Positions 18,260-31,489 of a stretch of 64,000 bases of DNA are shown here, piece by piece. A program made the translations under genes and the position numbers. The notes below the pieces were generated by a model. That model ran no database searches and was not told the DNA's origin. It saw only the letters and a program-made list of their open reading frames with translations. The stretch covers positions 99,901,401-99,965,400 of the forward strand of contig JAYGXS010000002.1 of NCBI GenBank assembly GCA_036362985.1. Reading direction: 5' to 3'. This DNA is from Ligula intestinalis. Its lineage: Eukaryota > Platyhelminthes > Cestoda > Diphyllobothriidea > Diphyllobothriidae. Numbering within the stretch: the stretch's first letter is position 1; the number at the start of each line of letters is the position of its first letter.

Positions 18260-20850
18260 CCTTGAAACTAAGCAATAAACTAACACTTAGTTTAAACTTA
18301 TAATACTAAAATTAAGCACAGGAAGCTGAATATTTCCAAGATTTCGATTGCAGTAATAAGCATCGGTATACCTGCTTAACTACATATACTACGTGCATTC
18401 GTATGCATATCAGAATACATCGGCATCTGTGATTGTCAACAACCTAAAGCTTTTGAGCTAACTAAAAATATTACGTCACTGCTCGAAAGCACCCAATGTC
18501 AAGCTTGTACCGCACCAAGTTTATTCAGGTTAGGCCTTCGGACCGTTCATGCAAATCAAGTTGGATTTGCCTAGAGGTAGTGGAATAGAAAAAATCGCAG
18601 CACCTGTGGGATGCGAAGTAGTGCGGCCGGATTATAGAAGGTGGAACGTACCCCAACGGTTATGAACTAGTAGACAAGATAAGGCCTGGAAGGCCAGAGT
18701 GTTGTGGACAATTTAATTAAGCGTAGTAGGAGTAGAATGTGAGAAATAGGTAAGTGACTCCTAGATGAGTGCAGTCCAGCCACGAGCGGGCCAAGTCCAG
18801 AGTCGCATTTTGGCGGGTGTAGTTGCCGGGTTCGGATGCCTGCAGCCAGTAGTGAGGTCGCCGGTTCCGGGATTGTCTGAGCGTAAGCAATCCCCACACT
18901 AGGATCCTTTGTAAACAGGCCTTGGGAAGCGATTGGTCATTTGTGACAGACAGACGTCCGTGACCTTTACCGGAGCTTTGATACCGTCTGGTGCGCACGT
19001 GCTGGTGGACACGAGAGCCAGACATGTGGGATAGGCCCCAAAAGCGTGCGAACAAAGCACAGCTCAGAATATGAGGGCGCTACACGCCTTTGCGAATGCC
19101 TAACGCCGTGGACCAAAATTACTTTTTGGCCAAGACTCGCAAATTTTTCAAGCATGGCTGCCCACTCATGACCTTTTCCTTTCGGATCACAGGTGGTTAA
19201 GAGACGATCTGATATCCAGGGTTTCGAGTATTTCGGACCTAAGCCTCTTGCATACGGTGACATTTTGAAGTGAGAGTGCATCCTCGTTTGGTTCTGCTTC
19301 TCAAAATGAATGATTAAGGCATTCCCACGAAAACGGAAAGCAAGGGAAATGGCAGCTTAATTTCAAATTAGGCTGAAGAATGGTGCAGCGCTTGACATCT
19401 CTTGCAGGTGTGTTGCCCTCGTTAGATTTTAAAATGCGGCTTGATTGAGTCGAGTAAGGTGCAACTTGAAGGTTAGCATCTTTCGTCCTCAACGCTCCTA
19501 CGTGCTCGACTATTCACATCCGGAAGAATCTTCCGGCTTCTCCGACGTGGTTGCTTTGCTCATATTTGCCTCAAATCATTTAAATCACTCCAGACGTTTC
19601 TGGCCGTGGTAGCGGACCATTCGGCCTCCCGATCTGACACCTGATAGTTGTTTCCGGTCTCTGTGCAACGCCAACTCTGAGTTGACTGAAAAGGCAGCTG
19701 ACGGCATCTGAGAGGTTCTTCACTCACACAAGGGCTCGCCAAAATTTAGAGTAGGTTAGATTTGGTCTCTCGTCCGTTTTTCCCGAGGACGTGGTAGCAA
19801 TGCTCACCTTATACCTTTATCTGCGATTGCCTCTGAGGATGTATTCAAGCGAGAATCTGTAACGCCGGGAATTAGTAAACTCCACTAAAAGCCCTAATTA
19901 ATAATCGTTTTGCATAGATTTCGTTAAAAACCTCAACCCAAGAAAACGTATAGCTCAGCATATCCTGATTGGTTTTTAATGACCAATAATGCGCTACTTT
20001 AAATGTTTTAGTAGGCTTTTTGAGATGCCCCTATTTCGCTCCTCGTGGGCACCCACTGACACAATTGTGGTTTGAAACCATTTAGCTTGTTACTATTTTT
20101 TCAGTAGCATAGCAGACTGGCTGTAAAAATAGGAGGTTCAAAGACACGGGACTATATTTTCCTTAAATATACTCGATAAAACTGAAATTTCACTCAGACA
20201 TCGAAGGTCTTTGTAGAACACACCCTGGCCAAATGTAGCTGTGGCCATGTGGTGTATGATAGGCTTGCCATGGCACGCAGATCAGGACGTTGAGAGCTAT
20301 GATCCGTGCCGATATCCTCATCTTCTCGTCGCAGCATTAAAATCATGGTCACGTACTTTTTGTGATCACACTTATATCGGACACGGGTGGTTTAGGGAAG
20401 AGAGCAAAAGCGATGTAGATGCCGCGCGGGTCTGAAAACTATTTGACTGGCGTTATTTCTGCCTGAGATGAAGCATGCGGTGGTCATCGTCGAATTTGAT
20501 GAACAAACAGATAGTTGAAAGACAACAAGTATACAATAGACAGACTGCTAAGTTTTTGATTACAAGGCCAATTGATTAGCTTTCCTATGACAGACAATGA
20601 AGGTTCAAACATCAACCTTTGTCGCCCAGTATGCACCAAAATGGTGACGAGTCCATTTTTCTGGTCTTTGTTCTTCGCCAAACGTCACTCACCCCTCCCA
20701 AAAAGGTGCACTGATTACTGGTGCCACGAGTCCTGTTTGTTTAGCCTTCTAGGCACGTTTTTTGGCTTATATCACGCATCTTGGACGTTTTGTTGATAGT
20801 TTTTCGTAGTTTAATTTCTCCTCCCCCACCCCACCCAGCTGGTTATGTTG
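18260..20850. other. Unassigned DNA
   Basis: 2.6 kb with only short frames (at most 112 codons, 18717-19055 minus) that overlap each other on both strands and show no recognisable motif. No RNA gene or clear repeat was seen. Confidence 0.4.
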
Positions 20851-20852
20851 AT

Positions 20853-20978
20853 ACGGTACTGGAGCTAAGTACGGCGGAAATCCATTCAGGTTTTCTGTTC
20901 GCCATTTTCAGACGAACGGTACTGGAGCTAAGTACGGCGGAAATCCATTCAGGTTTTCGGTTCACCATTTTCAGACCC
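20853..20978 (+). repeat. Two tandem copies of a 63-bp unit
   Basis: The unit starting 'acggtactggagctaagtac' at 20853 repeats at 20916 with three or so differences. The right copy continues into sequence (to ~21070) that is related to 21685-21840, so the unit lies at the edge of a dispersed repeat. Confidence 0.85.
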
Positions 20979-21154
20979 ACTTATTCTAGCAACCGCTTGC
21001 TCTGTTATGGACCTATTTACCCTCCATCCTATATGACTTTTGACTTCTTGCAAACGAAACATACATTGTGTGGAAAGTCGATTATCTGGCTGTAAGTGAT
21101 GGTGACTAAATGAAAAACATGTCGGAAGGTTGCAAGATTTCCTATCAGAGTAGT

Positions 21155-21196
21155 TGGCGAGCATACGCATGTTTTCGACAAATTCTCATCAGGCCA
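21155..21196 (-). ncRNA. Hammerhead ribozyme motif in PLE terminal repeat
   Basis: Minus strand order: TGGC, CTGATGA (intact, 21186-21192), 9-nt stem II segment closed by GA/TC, GAAA (intact, 21173-21176), a 12-nt segment able to form a short stem III, TC as the cleavage dinucleotide, then GCCA pairing with TGGC. It follows the PLE fragment at 21625-21420. This is the best-preserved PLE-type hammerhead in the window. Confidence 0.6.
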
Positions 21197-21419
21197 TTAG
21201 ATTTATGTGGGAACAAGCTACAAGTTAAACCTGTGGGCAGTACTGTTCACATCTTTATACAAGCGAGTCGTGGGAATGGGGGGAAGATAAGTATGGTTAA
21301 GAGAGGAGGTTTTTGTTGGGCTACTCTAGGGGAGGTTGGGAAGAGGGACAGTGCATGTAGTTAAGTGACGGTGGGCTGTACGAGATGCGGAGCTTGCAGG
21401 AGATTGTTTTGCACACATA

Positions 21420-21625
21420 ACGCTAGCTTCCCAGTCTGATAGCGATCGCTTCTGTTGTTGTTACCGGGCGCTTACCCAGGGACATTAGATAGTTTGGTCG
21501 GACTTTATAAATCACGTTGAGGGCTTCATTGAGGTTCACATGATGCTCGGACTCAAAAATGTGGGCGAAAATGACGCTGTTTATGCTTCTGCCTTCCCGT
21601 TGCTCAGCCATGCCGGGAGGTGCGC
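21420..21625 (-). pseudogene. Penelope-like C-terminal fragment
   Basis: Minus strand: GRSINSVIFAHIFESEHHV, NEALNVIYKVRPNYL, then LGKRPVTTTEAIAIRL. This is the PLE tail after the endonuclease core, comparable to SSILAHLLDTNHQLEASEAF at 3750-3815. It is too short to be functional. Confidence 0.7.
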
Positions 21626-21684
21626 CCCCACTCCGTTGTCTGCATTTAAAATGACGCAGTAGTAGAATTCCGCATGAAGAGGAC

Positions 21685-21840
21685 CCGTTCAGGTTTTCCG
21701 TTCGCCATTTTCAGACTCATTTATTCCGGTGGCTCCTTGCAGACCGACTATAAGTCAGTCATTGGTCCAAATACCGCCCACCGTATATGTTCTTTCAGAT
21801 CTTGCAAAGAATCACACCCTTTGGGAATAAGAAAATCTGT
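21685..21840 (+). repeat. Dispersed repeat, related to 20890-21070
   Basis: The 'attcaggttttc-gttc-ccattttcagac' block, and more weakly the following 120 bases, match the end of the 63-bp tandem repeat and its right flank. Confidence 0.5.
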
Positions 21841-24770
21841 GTTTACCTGTTGACGAATAAGGGAAAAGCATTTCGTTGTCTGATCTTTGTGGCTTGCCCA
21901 CTTAATGGTTAATTTTTCCATGAACTCCTTCGCCGATGTATTGGTATGATGTACATTGCGGATTGATTTAAGCAGAGATGAAAACGATATGATAGGAGGA
22001 GGAGGAAGTTGGGGTAGATAGAAGGAGGAAAATGAGGTCCAGGCTGATGATTTCTAAGAACATCCTCCTATGAGACAACAATGACTGGCAGTGTCAGAAG
22101 AGAAAGCTGCAAGGACATGCCGTTGTCAATTTCAATTTAGTTCAGCTGGAATGATGACAAGATTGCTTATCTGCGTCGAGCTGTGCACGCTAATTTGTCT
22201 GTCTTCCTGAGGAGAATGCGTGCTGCTACCTAGGCGCAGATCTTGCGCGTGATTTTTATTTTTGGTTGGAACTTGGAGTTAGTGAAAGGAGGGAAGAAAG
22301 GAGCAGTCACGCTTCTGATGACTTCGTTTTCTAAATAAGGACCTGCGTGCATGGTATTTTCGTATATTTATGAGAAAATCACTTTTAATAGCGAGGTTCG
22401 GCAGATTTGAGTACTTCATTTGAGACGATTGTGACAAACTTCGATGGCCTCAAAGGGATTTAGGGAGAGGGTTCAGTGGAGCTAATACTCAAACCGCCTG
22501 TACTACAATTTTCTACCTGAAGCCGTGAATTTAATCAGGACTTGGGTAAAGACCCCTGTCCAAATTATTGTACCGCATGGAATCCACGATATGCTGACTG
22601 AACAAGCAGAACCTCCTAAGCAATTAATCGGCAATCCAGCAGATAACCAACATAGACGGTCAAGCAACAGCTGTCGCTTTTTGGCAGATTCGAATAATTC
22701 TTTTGACGCACTGGGCGGCCTCGATGGGAGTCAAAACTACGGCAAAAAGGGAGCGGATTCAGTAAAATCACAATCACCATTGGGGTTTCGTAGTTCAGGC
22801 GGTTTGAGCGTTGGCTGTAATGCAGCCTCCCCTTCGTTGTTACTGGTTCGTATCCCATCAAGACCGCCGAGTTTTTACGAACGAGTCAAATGAACAACTT
22901 ATTTTCAAACTTCCTCCCTCATGGGTGACGGATTATAAAGGCTTCTCATTTCGCCTTACTCGAAAAGCGAGCGAAATATTTTTTAATCGAGCTTTTTGGG
23001 AGAAGAAAAAACCGAAACTATCAGAGGGTAAACGAAATTGCGACAAGGGACCTCTCATTCCATCTTTAGTTACACTAAGCGTATGCGACTACTAGGCGGA
23101 AATGCACTCCAGGTAGGAAACTCAGAATACAGAATATACGTTTTTTTTAAATACGTTCTCTTGAGGGTGAAAACCCTCCTCTTTGCGGACCACAATCTAT
23201 CCAAAGCAAGGAGCTAAGAAATACCATCAGTTAGTGACCTAACTCATAAAAATTCATGATCGATATTCGAGTTTTTAGTTAAGAATACATTTAATCGTGT
23301 AACCTTGATCTGTGGGATTAATCTGAGGCTCACAAAACCTTTAGATAACGTAGTTGAGCTGTGGAATGCACTATCTTTAAACAAGTTTAGAACAGCATTT
23401 AGTGACAAAAATATTCACAAAGGTGAGAATCATTTAAATTTTGAATTCATCCCCCCTTCTAGAAAATAATGCTATTCCATACAATTGCTTCAACTCATTT
23501 TCATTGAATAGGGATAGTATTTTACGGTTCCGGAAAGTAATTTGTGGAATATTTTAAACATCTATTAATTATCGTTTATAGGAGAACGTAAAAGAGCCAG
23601 AGGTTTTGTCCTGTAATATTAAATAGCATAGAAGATTTCTCGGATATTCAGCAGCCTCCATTTTCGGACCAATCCTGCCTGAGCAGGCAGACAGTCTGGA
23701 TGAAGATAGCTTGTAAGTATCAATATAGCACCACATAACCCGAGATTTCTGTAAAACGTGAAAGAAAATAATAAAGAAAATATGTTTTTGCAGGTTACAA
23801 TAGCAAATAGAAACATTCGTTACAATTATTGAAAATCAAGTTAAATAATATAATTTACAGGGTGTATATATAGAGCTACTTGAAAATCATTGAAATAAAG
23901 TATCGAATAAATTATTTTTTCCTCAGTTATAATGTTTTCTTCTCGTTGAAATATGCTGTATAATGGACATGCTATCTCTAAATGCGATAGAAAAGGCTTT
24001 CACTTTACAATCGGCCACGTAAAACAGAACTTATGTGGAAAATAATCCATTAGAAAGAGAATTATAGGTTCTTTCATTTTTAGTCCAATTTCGTCGTTCA
24101 TCTTCAGGTATGTTAAAAAATTTTCAAAAGTCTCCCATTTCATTTTGACATTACATTACACAGACATTAATCAGCTGAATATCTAATGCAAGCACTTTTA
24201 AAGAGTTTATCTAGCATAAGATGTTTTTTTTATTAATCTTTGGGATAAAAATATCACAATTCCGTTGCAGACGTTATTTTTTCTTGACAATGTGGTTTGT
24301 TGTTTTCAAGCATTTCTAAATATGATCCACATGGCATCTTCGTAAGAATTACTATCCAGAAACTCATGTTCCGGTGAATGCCATTTATGTTTATCTTATT
24401 TTAAAGGTTTTGATTTAAACAACATACAGAAGCGCAATTTATGAATCAACACGTGAAGACACTGAAAAAGGTGGAAATTATTCTAGACTTTATTGGACGA
24501 TATTCAATAAAAAGTTATCCATTAATGGTTATATGCATAAAATATTTTGTCTAAAGGAAAGTTCTTGTTATATAAAGAAGTTGGTGACGTTAATGTTAAG
24601 ATTAACAAAATATTTAAATTTATTCTGGTAATTTATTACTATTTTTTACATCTCCGAAAATTGAAGATTACCGGGAAAATTGTATTTTTCTTTAAAAAAA
24701 CATTGTGTACTTCTTATATTTATTTTAGGTTTAAAATATGCCTGATGTTGTTTATTATTATTTCTGTTTC
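21841..24770. other. Unassigned, increasingly AT-rich DNA
   Basis: No gene supported. The frame at 22525-22893 (122 codons) has no known motif. From about 23100 the region is strongly AT-rich with many stops on all frames. Confidence 0.4.
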
Positions 24771-27510
24771 TTCATGAATGCATTTACACCGGTATGCGAG
24801 TAATGATCAAACTTTTGCAACGTTACGAAAGTTGCACGGTTTTCAGCGTCACGTGCTTGAGCCCTGTCTTTTGTTTTGTTTCCTGGGACCCGCCTCCGAC
24901 CTTTAACTTTTATGAGGCCATTTCGTTCCCGCCAGCCACACCCTAGGAATAAATGGCGCAGTTTATTCAAAAGCATTGTTCTGCTATGCCTTAAATAACT
25001 CTGGTATACAGTAAAGTGGGCATGCGCGGCTATGACCAAGGTGTCCGTTGAAGAGGTTTGTCGCATATTTGTCCCCTTCTTAATGCCTCGGTCATATTCA
25101 CCAGCTCTGGTCGTCGTACGCCTTTGCCGCGACAACCAGAATAAAGTTGCAACTGTTACATTTCATGACATTGTCGCGGGTTGTAGGTTACTCAACAACC
25201 ATAAGGCTTTCATAAAAATCCTTAAACACCCTTTCCACGTGTGGTGACTAATAAGTTCATGCCGCGATTTCGCCAGACAGGAAACTAAATCGTGGTTTCA
25301 TTTGGCTCAGAAAATCTAATTCTATCCTGGAGTAGATCGATCCAGGGTCTGAGGGTACATACCGAAATCCATGATCAACTGCGAAATAACGGCGTAGTAT
25401 TCAAAAGCTGCCAAAGGCCATTGGTAGGATGCAATTGCATAATTATTTGAAGCCTACCATGTGTTTCATGGAGGGTGACTGGAGAACAGGGATTAGTTTT
25501 AAGTGAAAATAGACGCGCAACCGTCTACCCCACTCTTCATCCTCAAGCCGCTTGAATTAGCGACATGACAGAGTCGAGATGGCAGAACAGGATCAGGCGT
25601 AGTTTGCTGTCTCCAATGGAGGCCACAACACCGCCTTACTTAGATCTAAGTGGCAGTAGTCTTTTCCGCTGGTACTACCACACTGCTTACCTTCACTCAC
25701 GCCCAGCAGGTGTCCGGATACACTCAAGGAGACTGAAGCTGATGATGCTACTACTGTGATTATTATTTCTACTTCTAATTTATAGCGACGCAAATAACTG
25801 ATAATAGTACTTATTTTATTACTGGCGCTCTTAATAGTCAGAGGTGACGCTGATTTAATTCAATACTGGGATTCCGGTCCCCTCGATCTCAACTACGAGT
25901 GTTGATCTGTATTTATGCTATTCCTAGTAAATCCATATTTGAGACCTGGAGCACGTCATGGCTTGCATCGATTTCCGCCCTGTCACTTCTCACCATGTAA
26001 GACTGTGTCAGTTGCTCCTAAGTTTGGAGGGCGAGGACTAGGGTATGGCTGGAAGAAATAATGTGTCAATGCTAAAAGTGCGAATTCTAGCAATCAGACT
26101 TAATGATAAGACAAGCAGATAGTATATTCTAGTAAGATATTCCTATAATTTTATCAATAGCTGGTTTGCATTCTTTTCCTGCAATAAGCGCAAGATATGT
26201 GAATATGAGCTAACCATCTACCTCAACATCCGGGCGAGTGGTCATGACCAGCTGGTATGACTGACATCAATGCTTTATGTAATTATGTACCATAGTGTCA
26301 GCAGCACAGGTGATAGCTAAAAGCCCCCTGGACGCATGCGTTTTGCCGATTTTCTGCAGCCGTATGGCACAGCTGCGAGATATTCGACTAATCCGTGCAT
26401 CCTCCAACATACCCTCCCCGTATGCTTTCCATTAGATGCGCCAGTCTTGAAATGTTTGCACTTTAATTTCCTCAGAAATTCATTAATAAATTTAAGTAGC
26501 TCATTATATTTAAAGGTTTGCGAGCATTGAGTGAAATTGAATGTAAATATTTGGACCATGCAACAGCAGAATATAGACGAAGGACGAGTTTCTGAGCTTT
26601 TAGCTAATTCCTAAGCTCCTACCAGTAGAGTAAATAATTACGTAATTATATACTACTGAACTATCTGTTGCGGTTATCTTATTGAGGGCTAGTTGCTGTC
26701 TCAACACCAGAAGGATCCCGAAATAACAAGTCTGGGGAGACTGATTGAATTTGAACAATTTTACTGCTCAAGAGGCTTTACAGAGGCGCCGCGTACGCTA
26801 GCCAGCCGTGCAGGTGCAAAAGTGGGGATGTGACAGTCTTAGGCTGTGCTATGAGTAAGCAATCGGCTGGCGCCAATGAAATGAGACAGTAATATCGATT
26901 ACGTACAAGCGTAAACGTGGTGAGTTGACATCAAGCGTGCAAATGGGCAATAGTGGGCAGCGAGCGAAGCTCAGTGCACGAAAGGCAGAATGAGTCAGCA
27001 CAGTTGCTCTGGGCGACGAATTGCTACAATCTCGCCATGGTTTTTGGACTTCGGCCAAAATATTGGTAACAATCTAATATAGGTAACACCGCGCCCTCGT
27101 TTACATTGCATATCTGTCCACGAGGGTATTAAAATGAATGGCGATAAAGCGTAATAGTAAACGTGATAGCAGTCTTGCGCTGCATCTACCGCACCCTCTC
27201 TTCCCTCACCCATTTCTGCCAATACTGGGTCAAGAAGAATGGGGCAGGATCAGGCGCAGGTGGCTGGCGCGACCGAAGCCGTTCCTACGCGTGACACCAC
27301 GCCGCCCCCCCTATGTTCAGCATTTTTTGTGGGAGCGCAACCCGAATAGCCCCTACCGTACCTTGATCTGGTCCCCGTGTTGGTCCAGTGCATCTACTAC
27401 GTGGCCCGTTTAGAGAGCACGATGCACATTATTACACCGGGATTTACGGAACCGCGAAATGGGAAGAAGGCATCGTCATCTGGCTTCGAGTCCACTGACC
27501 AGTCACTAAA
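24771..27510. other. Unassigned DNA
   Basis: Overlapping frames on both strands (24758-25135 minus and 25032-25247 plus) have no recognisable domain and cannot both be genes. The rest holds short frames only. Confidence 0.35.
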
Positions 27511-27516
27511 CACACA

Positions 27517-27557
<41 letters not shown>
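27511..27557. repeat. (CA)n(TA)n microsatellite
   Basis: A short CA run passing into about 15 TA units. Confidence 0.95.
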
Positions 27558-27558
<1 letters not shown>

Positions 27559-28225
27559 TGCGCTGATGGCGTAGTCTCGTGTAAGAGTCAGTTGGCAACG
27601 TTGAGAGTTAAGGCAAACCTTGGTAGTCTCAGGCTCGGATAACACATACGGAGAAGGGGCCGAGGATCTTGGATCCAGTTACTATCCCCAGGAATCAGCT
27701 GTCTGGTGCGAGGAATGAGCGTCGTGACCAGCATAACTAATTGTTTTGTCTGCGCGTGCGAAGTACACAACCCGTCCTCCCCTCTCCCCCGCGTTCCCCT
27801 CCTCCCCCACCCGAAACAAAAGCACTTGGATTTCACACACACGAACAGGGATTAGCGACCCTGATTTCGTATGCGTGAGAATGTCAGAGGTCACGCTAAA
27901 AAGGAAACATTGCAGCCGTTGACTCCCAGACCACTAGTTAGCCAGACCACGGATTGGGCTGACTGTGAAGTTTAGGCACACTGCTTGTTTCATATCTTGG
28001 ACTGCATTCTAAACTACTTCCTGTGGCTCATATTTTTGCTTGCAAATGAGGGGAGCTTTAATTGCCATAGGTATGCTGTAGAATAGCGATAGATTTTTAT
28101 GAATACTGCAACTCCCTGTCTGCGAACCATCTATTTCTTGATGCAATTTCTCGATGCTGCTCTCTCGGCTAGGGGATATTTCACTTCCCACACTCAATTC
28201 CTTTGGTATGGAAAGCGAAAATCCA
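27558..28225. other. Unassigned DNA
   Basis: No supported feature. The minus frame at 27588-27842 and its neighbours are low-complexity in part and not recognised. Confidence 0.35.
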
Positions 28226-28229
28226 CGGT

Positions 28230-29230
28230 CCTGCCCAACAACTGTGGAGTTCTTAAGGGGTATAACTTATCTGCCCCCTCTTCTACTTCCAAATAACTGA
28301 TGATCTACGACCGCCAAACTAATGTTTGTACGTTAGATATGCTAAAGATACGGTAATTTGCCATCCTCCTAAAAGTCAGATACATGTCCAAGTACTAAAA
28401 TATGGCTTGGACTAAGTCTCAGCATGGTCGTCAGCAAATGACCTTCTATTAAACGACCAGAAGTCAGTCCAGTGTAATTTTTTCGATTGCAACCCTCTCT
28501 CAGGCCTGAATTTATCGACATTCTGTCCAATGAGATATTCTCCTTCCGGTATCTTTGTGTTACTATGGCATGAAACCTCTCATTTACTCTTCATATTAAA
28601 GTACTATGTATGAAGATTCCTAAATTTTATATTATACCCGCCGTTTATGTTCATATCGCACATCCAAGCCATAATTTGGTGATTCATTAATGCGTGCATT
28701 CTCCCCTCATTCGTTACTGCTCTCCAGTTATTTTTCCAGCCTTACTTAAAAAGGTCTGGTCAGTTCTAAACGTATCCTCCGAATGCTCTCTTCAGCTGCC
28801 GGTTTTACCTATGTTTTTCAGCGGAGTTTATCATACAGTGACACTTAAAAACGGTCAAGTAATTTGGTGATCACATGCTTAGTGAGGTCACTCATCCTCT
28901 TCACTCTGAACTTATGGGTGCGAAATCTTCTCGTATTATGCGCTGAAGCTTCCGTCATATGTTTTGCCATACATGGGCATATCAGCACTCTATACTCCCA
29001 GTCCTGGCACGTTTCCTTACGTGTGAAGGAACGGACATTCTAAAGTTGAAATCAGACCTGTCTCCAAAGCAGATGTAGATATCCTGTAATTCTTTAAACT
29101 TTCAGTATTGTATGACCTTTACCCCATCTTATCCCCCTGCTATCCGTGAATGGACCCATTTTTGCTGAAAATTTTGGATATTCACCCTCAAAATAAAGTG
29201 TATTTCTCTCTCCCTCTCTCTCTCTCTGCT
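28230..29230 (+). pseudogene. Non-LTR retrotransposon RT remnant, family X copy 1
   Basis: Plus-strand reading in shifting frames gives RPPN..LYVRYAKDTVICH (catalytic YADD decayed to YAKD), VSAWSSANDLLLNDQKSVQC, then a degenerate tail. The 820 bases from about 28410 match 32440-33260. The copy ends with 'aataaagtg' and a CT-rich run at 29205-29228, which may be the element's 3' tail. Many stops; non-functional. Clade uncertain, likely jockey/CR1-like. Confidence 0.7.
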
Positions 29231-29389
29231 ACTTACTTTGATAAAAGCTTGAAGCTGGCGCTTGAAACCTCTGAAGAGTAAAGCTTTTGTTCCACAGATT
29301 GTGTCTACTTCTTCTGTTCCATGATATTCAAGTTTTTTTTGTCGGGTGATTTACGTAGGAGACTTGAAAAATCGTATGTGCACTAACCA

Positions 29390-29930
29390 TGTTGTTTAAA
29401 TCCGGTCAGTGGTTTGAATATTCGCAGCTTGTCGTCGAGGGCTTCAGCATAACAAAAACCATTTTTGCGCACTTGGAGCTGTTGACTGCACTACTCGCAC
29501 GCCCCCCCCCCCCCATCACTCACACGGCTCTCATTAATAATGTAAACTATTCGGCACTTTCGTGGTCCACCCTGCGCACCCCTCCCCCCTGTGGCAACGG
29601 ACAGGGACTGCTAGCCGGGGTGCATACCGCATAATTCGACTGCGGGTGGTAACAGCCTGTTAACAGCAGTTGCTCTGGGGCCAGGTGAGTCATCGGCGTG
29701 TTGTGGTCCTCGACCTCAGTTAAACTCTCGCTGCTTCGGCACAAAATGCACTTGGCAATTTCGAGAGCCTAATGACTGGATGCACGCGGGTTAGATACAT
29801 GACCAGAAGGCCGAGGTCCAGTTTCTGTGGGAACTTTCCACGGTGAATGGATATCCTGGCAGTTTCGTCGAAAAATGCAGCTGAGACGCGAAGTGAAGGA
29901 CACCCAAGGGTAGGCAGAACCAACACACTG
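29390..29930. other. Unassigned DNA
   Basis: Short frames on both strands (29389-29634 plus, 29547-29744 minus, 29720-29938 minus) show no recognisable motif. Confidence 0.3.
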
Positions 29931-29934
29931 GTGA

Positions 29935-30460
29935 GCAATACCTTATGTTGCTGGTATATCCGCAGAATACGCTTGACTAGTCAACGAATTTGGGATTGAC
30001 GTCGCTCACAGGCCGGAAGCGACAATCCACAGGTAACTCATACAACCTAATGACCCAATACCCATTTATCAAAAATCCGGTGTCATTTACCGGATCTTGA
30101 TTGTGTTTATGGTCAAGCTATTTATGTTGGTGAGACCGTCAACGGGTTCCCACGAGACTGCATGAGCACGAAATCGCCAGGGTTTAGCTTCCACTTCGAC
30201 AGCATGAGAATATTGGGACAGTCATATGACCGAATTTCACGCCTGCTGCAAGAAGCATAGCACTCACGCGTGGATTATATTACTAAACATATCGATCTTC
30301 CGGACGCTTATCAGACGTTTCACGAACAAATCAATGGCATAGCTGGAGGCCACTCTCAGCAGAGTTGAGCTAAATAGGCAGTAAGCTGTACAATTGTTTA
30401 TTTCTTGATAATGCGCTTGCTTGAAAGGTCGAAACGTCGGGCAAATAAACCACTGGTCCC
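29935..30460 (+). pseudogene. Penelope-like thumb and GIY-YIG endonuclease, fourth family
   Basis: In shifting plus frames: IDVAHRPEATIH (thumb), KSGVIYRI (link to the endonuclease), GQAIYVGETVNGFPRRLHEH (GIY-YIG with IYVG as the YIG segment, and the catalytic Arg), then decay. At 30409-30447 a hammerhead-like end: 'ttgataatgcgcttgcttga', GAAA (30442), CGTC. In better-kept elements of this layout the core is CTGATGA with stem II GCGCTT. Here two core bases differ. Confidence 0.65.
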
Positions 30461-30794
30461 AGATAAGGCTTTATGATTTTCTATATACAAAAATTTGCAT
30501 ACAAATGGAGCGCTAGAAAAATGGGGGCTCAGCTACAAAAGCCCGCACTATATAGATGCCTCATGCTCACAATTCAGACAAACAAAGCAGAGAAGAAAGA
30601 TCGCGAAATCAAAGGGGAGATAGGTAGAGTAGTCTACATATATGAAATTCCCACGTGAATAGAGGACACAAAAGGTGAGAGCTTAACTTTAAAAGATGCG
30701 CAATTCTAGCCTATTCGGTGATCAGATTGGGCCACATTTACGATCATTGCCCACAACCCAGCCCGTAGGTCTTGCTCACTGCATTAACAGTAGA

Positions 30795-30965
30795 AAGCAT
30801 TGCTGGAAAAGGCAAGGGAGACTGGAATTGCTATTGCTAGTTTACTAGCGGCCATCAGCCAATCATACCCAACCCCAGGTATTGCCCCATTTCAGACTCG
30901 AAACCGCGCCCTTTTGCTCAGAAATCGAACGCCCTAACTATAAAGCGACACGCTAGTTGATTTAC
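30795..30965 (-). mobile_element. tRNA-headed SINE with hammerhead-like body
   Basis: Minus strand from 30965: a tRNA-like A box ('ttatagttagggcgttcga'), then B box 'cgcggtttcgagtctg', then GATTGG, CTGATGG, a stem II segment, a decayed GAAA (CAAT), AATT, CCAGTC, and the shared tail 'tcccttgccttttcc'. One base off in the first core block and GAAA lost, so the ribozyme is inactive. Confidence 0.65.
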
Positions 30966-31489
30966 ATTCGCCAATCACTAGCAGAACTCACTCGTCCCTA
31001 AGGCATAGGGGGACGAATGAGTTCCGTTCACGATTTGTGACATTAGCAGCCCCGGAGAGCGCCTGAAAGCTATGATTGCCCAAAATAATATTGATTCCCA
31101 ACTGCGGACTTTTTCTTCTGCACAGTTTTAAATAACGATTACGACGGCCAGTAACAAGGGGACCGTAATGGGCTACATTACAAGGTGTCAACCACCGCCA
31201 CTGATAGTGTCTCTCCTGTCTAGCATTCCTTTGACTCATTTGAAGGCAAGGAGGCGGGGATAGGGGCAGGCAGCCAGGGAGAAAGGAGGGACTACGGAAA
31301 GTGGTAAAGGCGTCAGTTTCTTCCGGTCCAAGCTTCGCATCTCCCCTCCCCGCCTGTCCCTTAATCGCTTGATTAATCCACCCTATTCCATAATCTTTCC
31401 ACCACCCCCCCTCTCTCCCAGGAGTGATCGGCGCCAACTGAATTACTAACTATCGACAGGAACATCGGCGGCAAGAAAGACGCCTCGGC

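Noticed and set aside
22525..22893. 122-codon plus-strand frame
   Set aside because: No recognisable domain, low-complexity Ser/Asn-rich middle, and an overlapping minus frame of similar length.
24758..25247. Overlapping 125-codon minus and 71-codon plus frames
   Set aside because: No motif in either, opposite strands over the same bases, and no repeat or homologue in the window.
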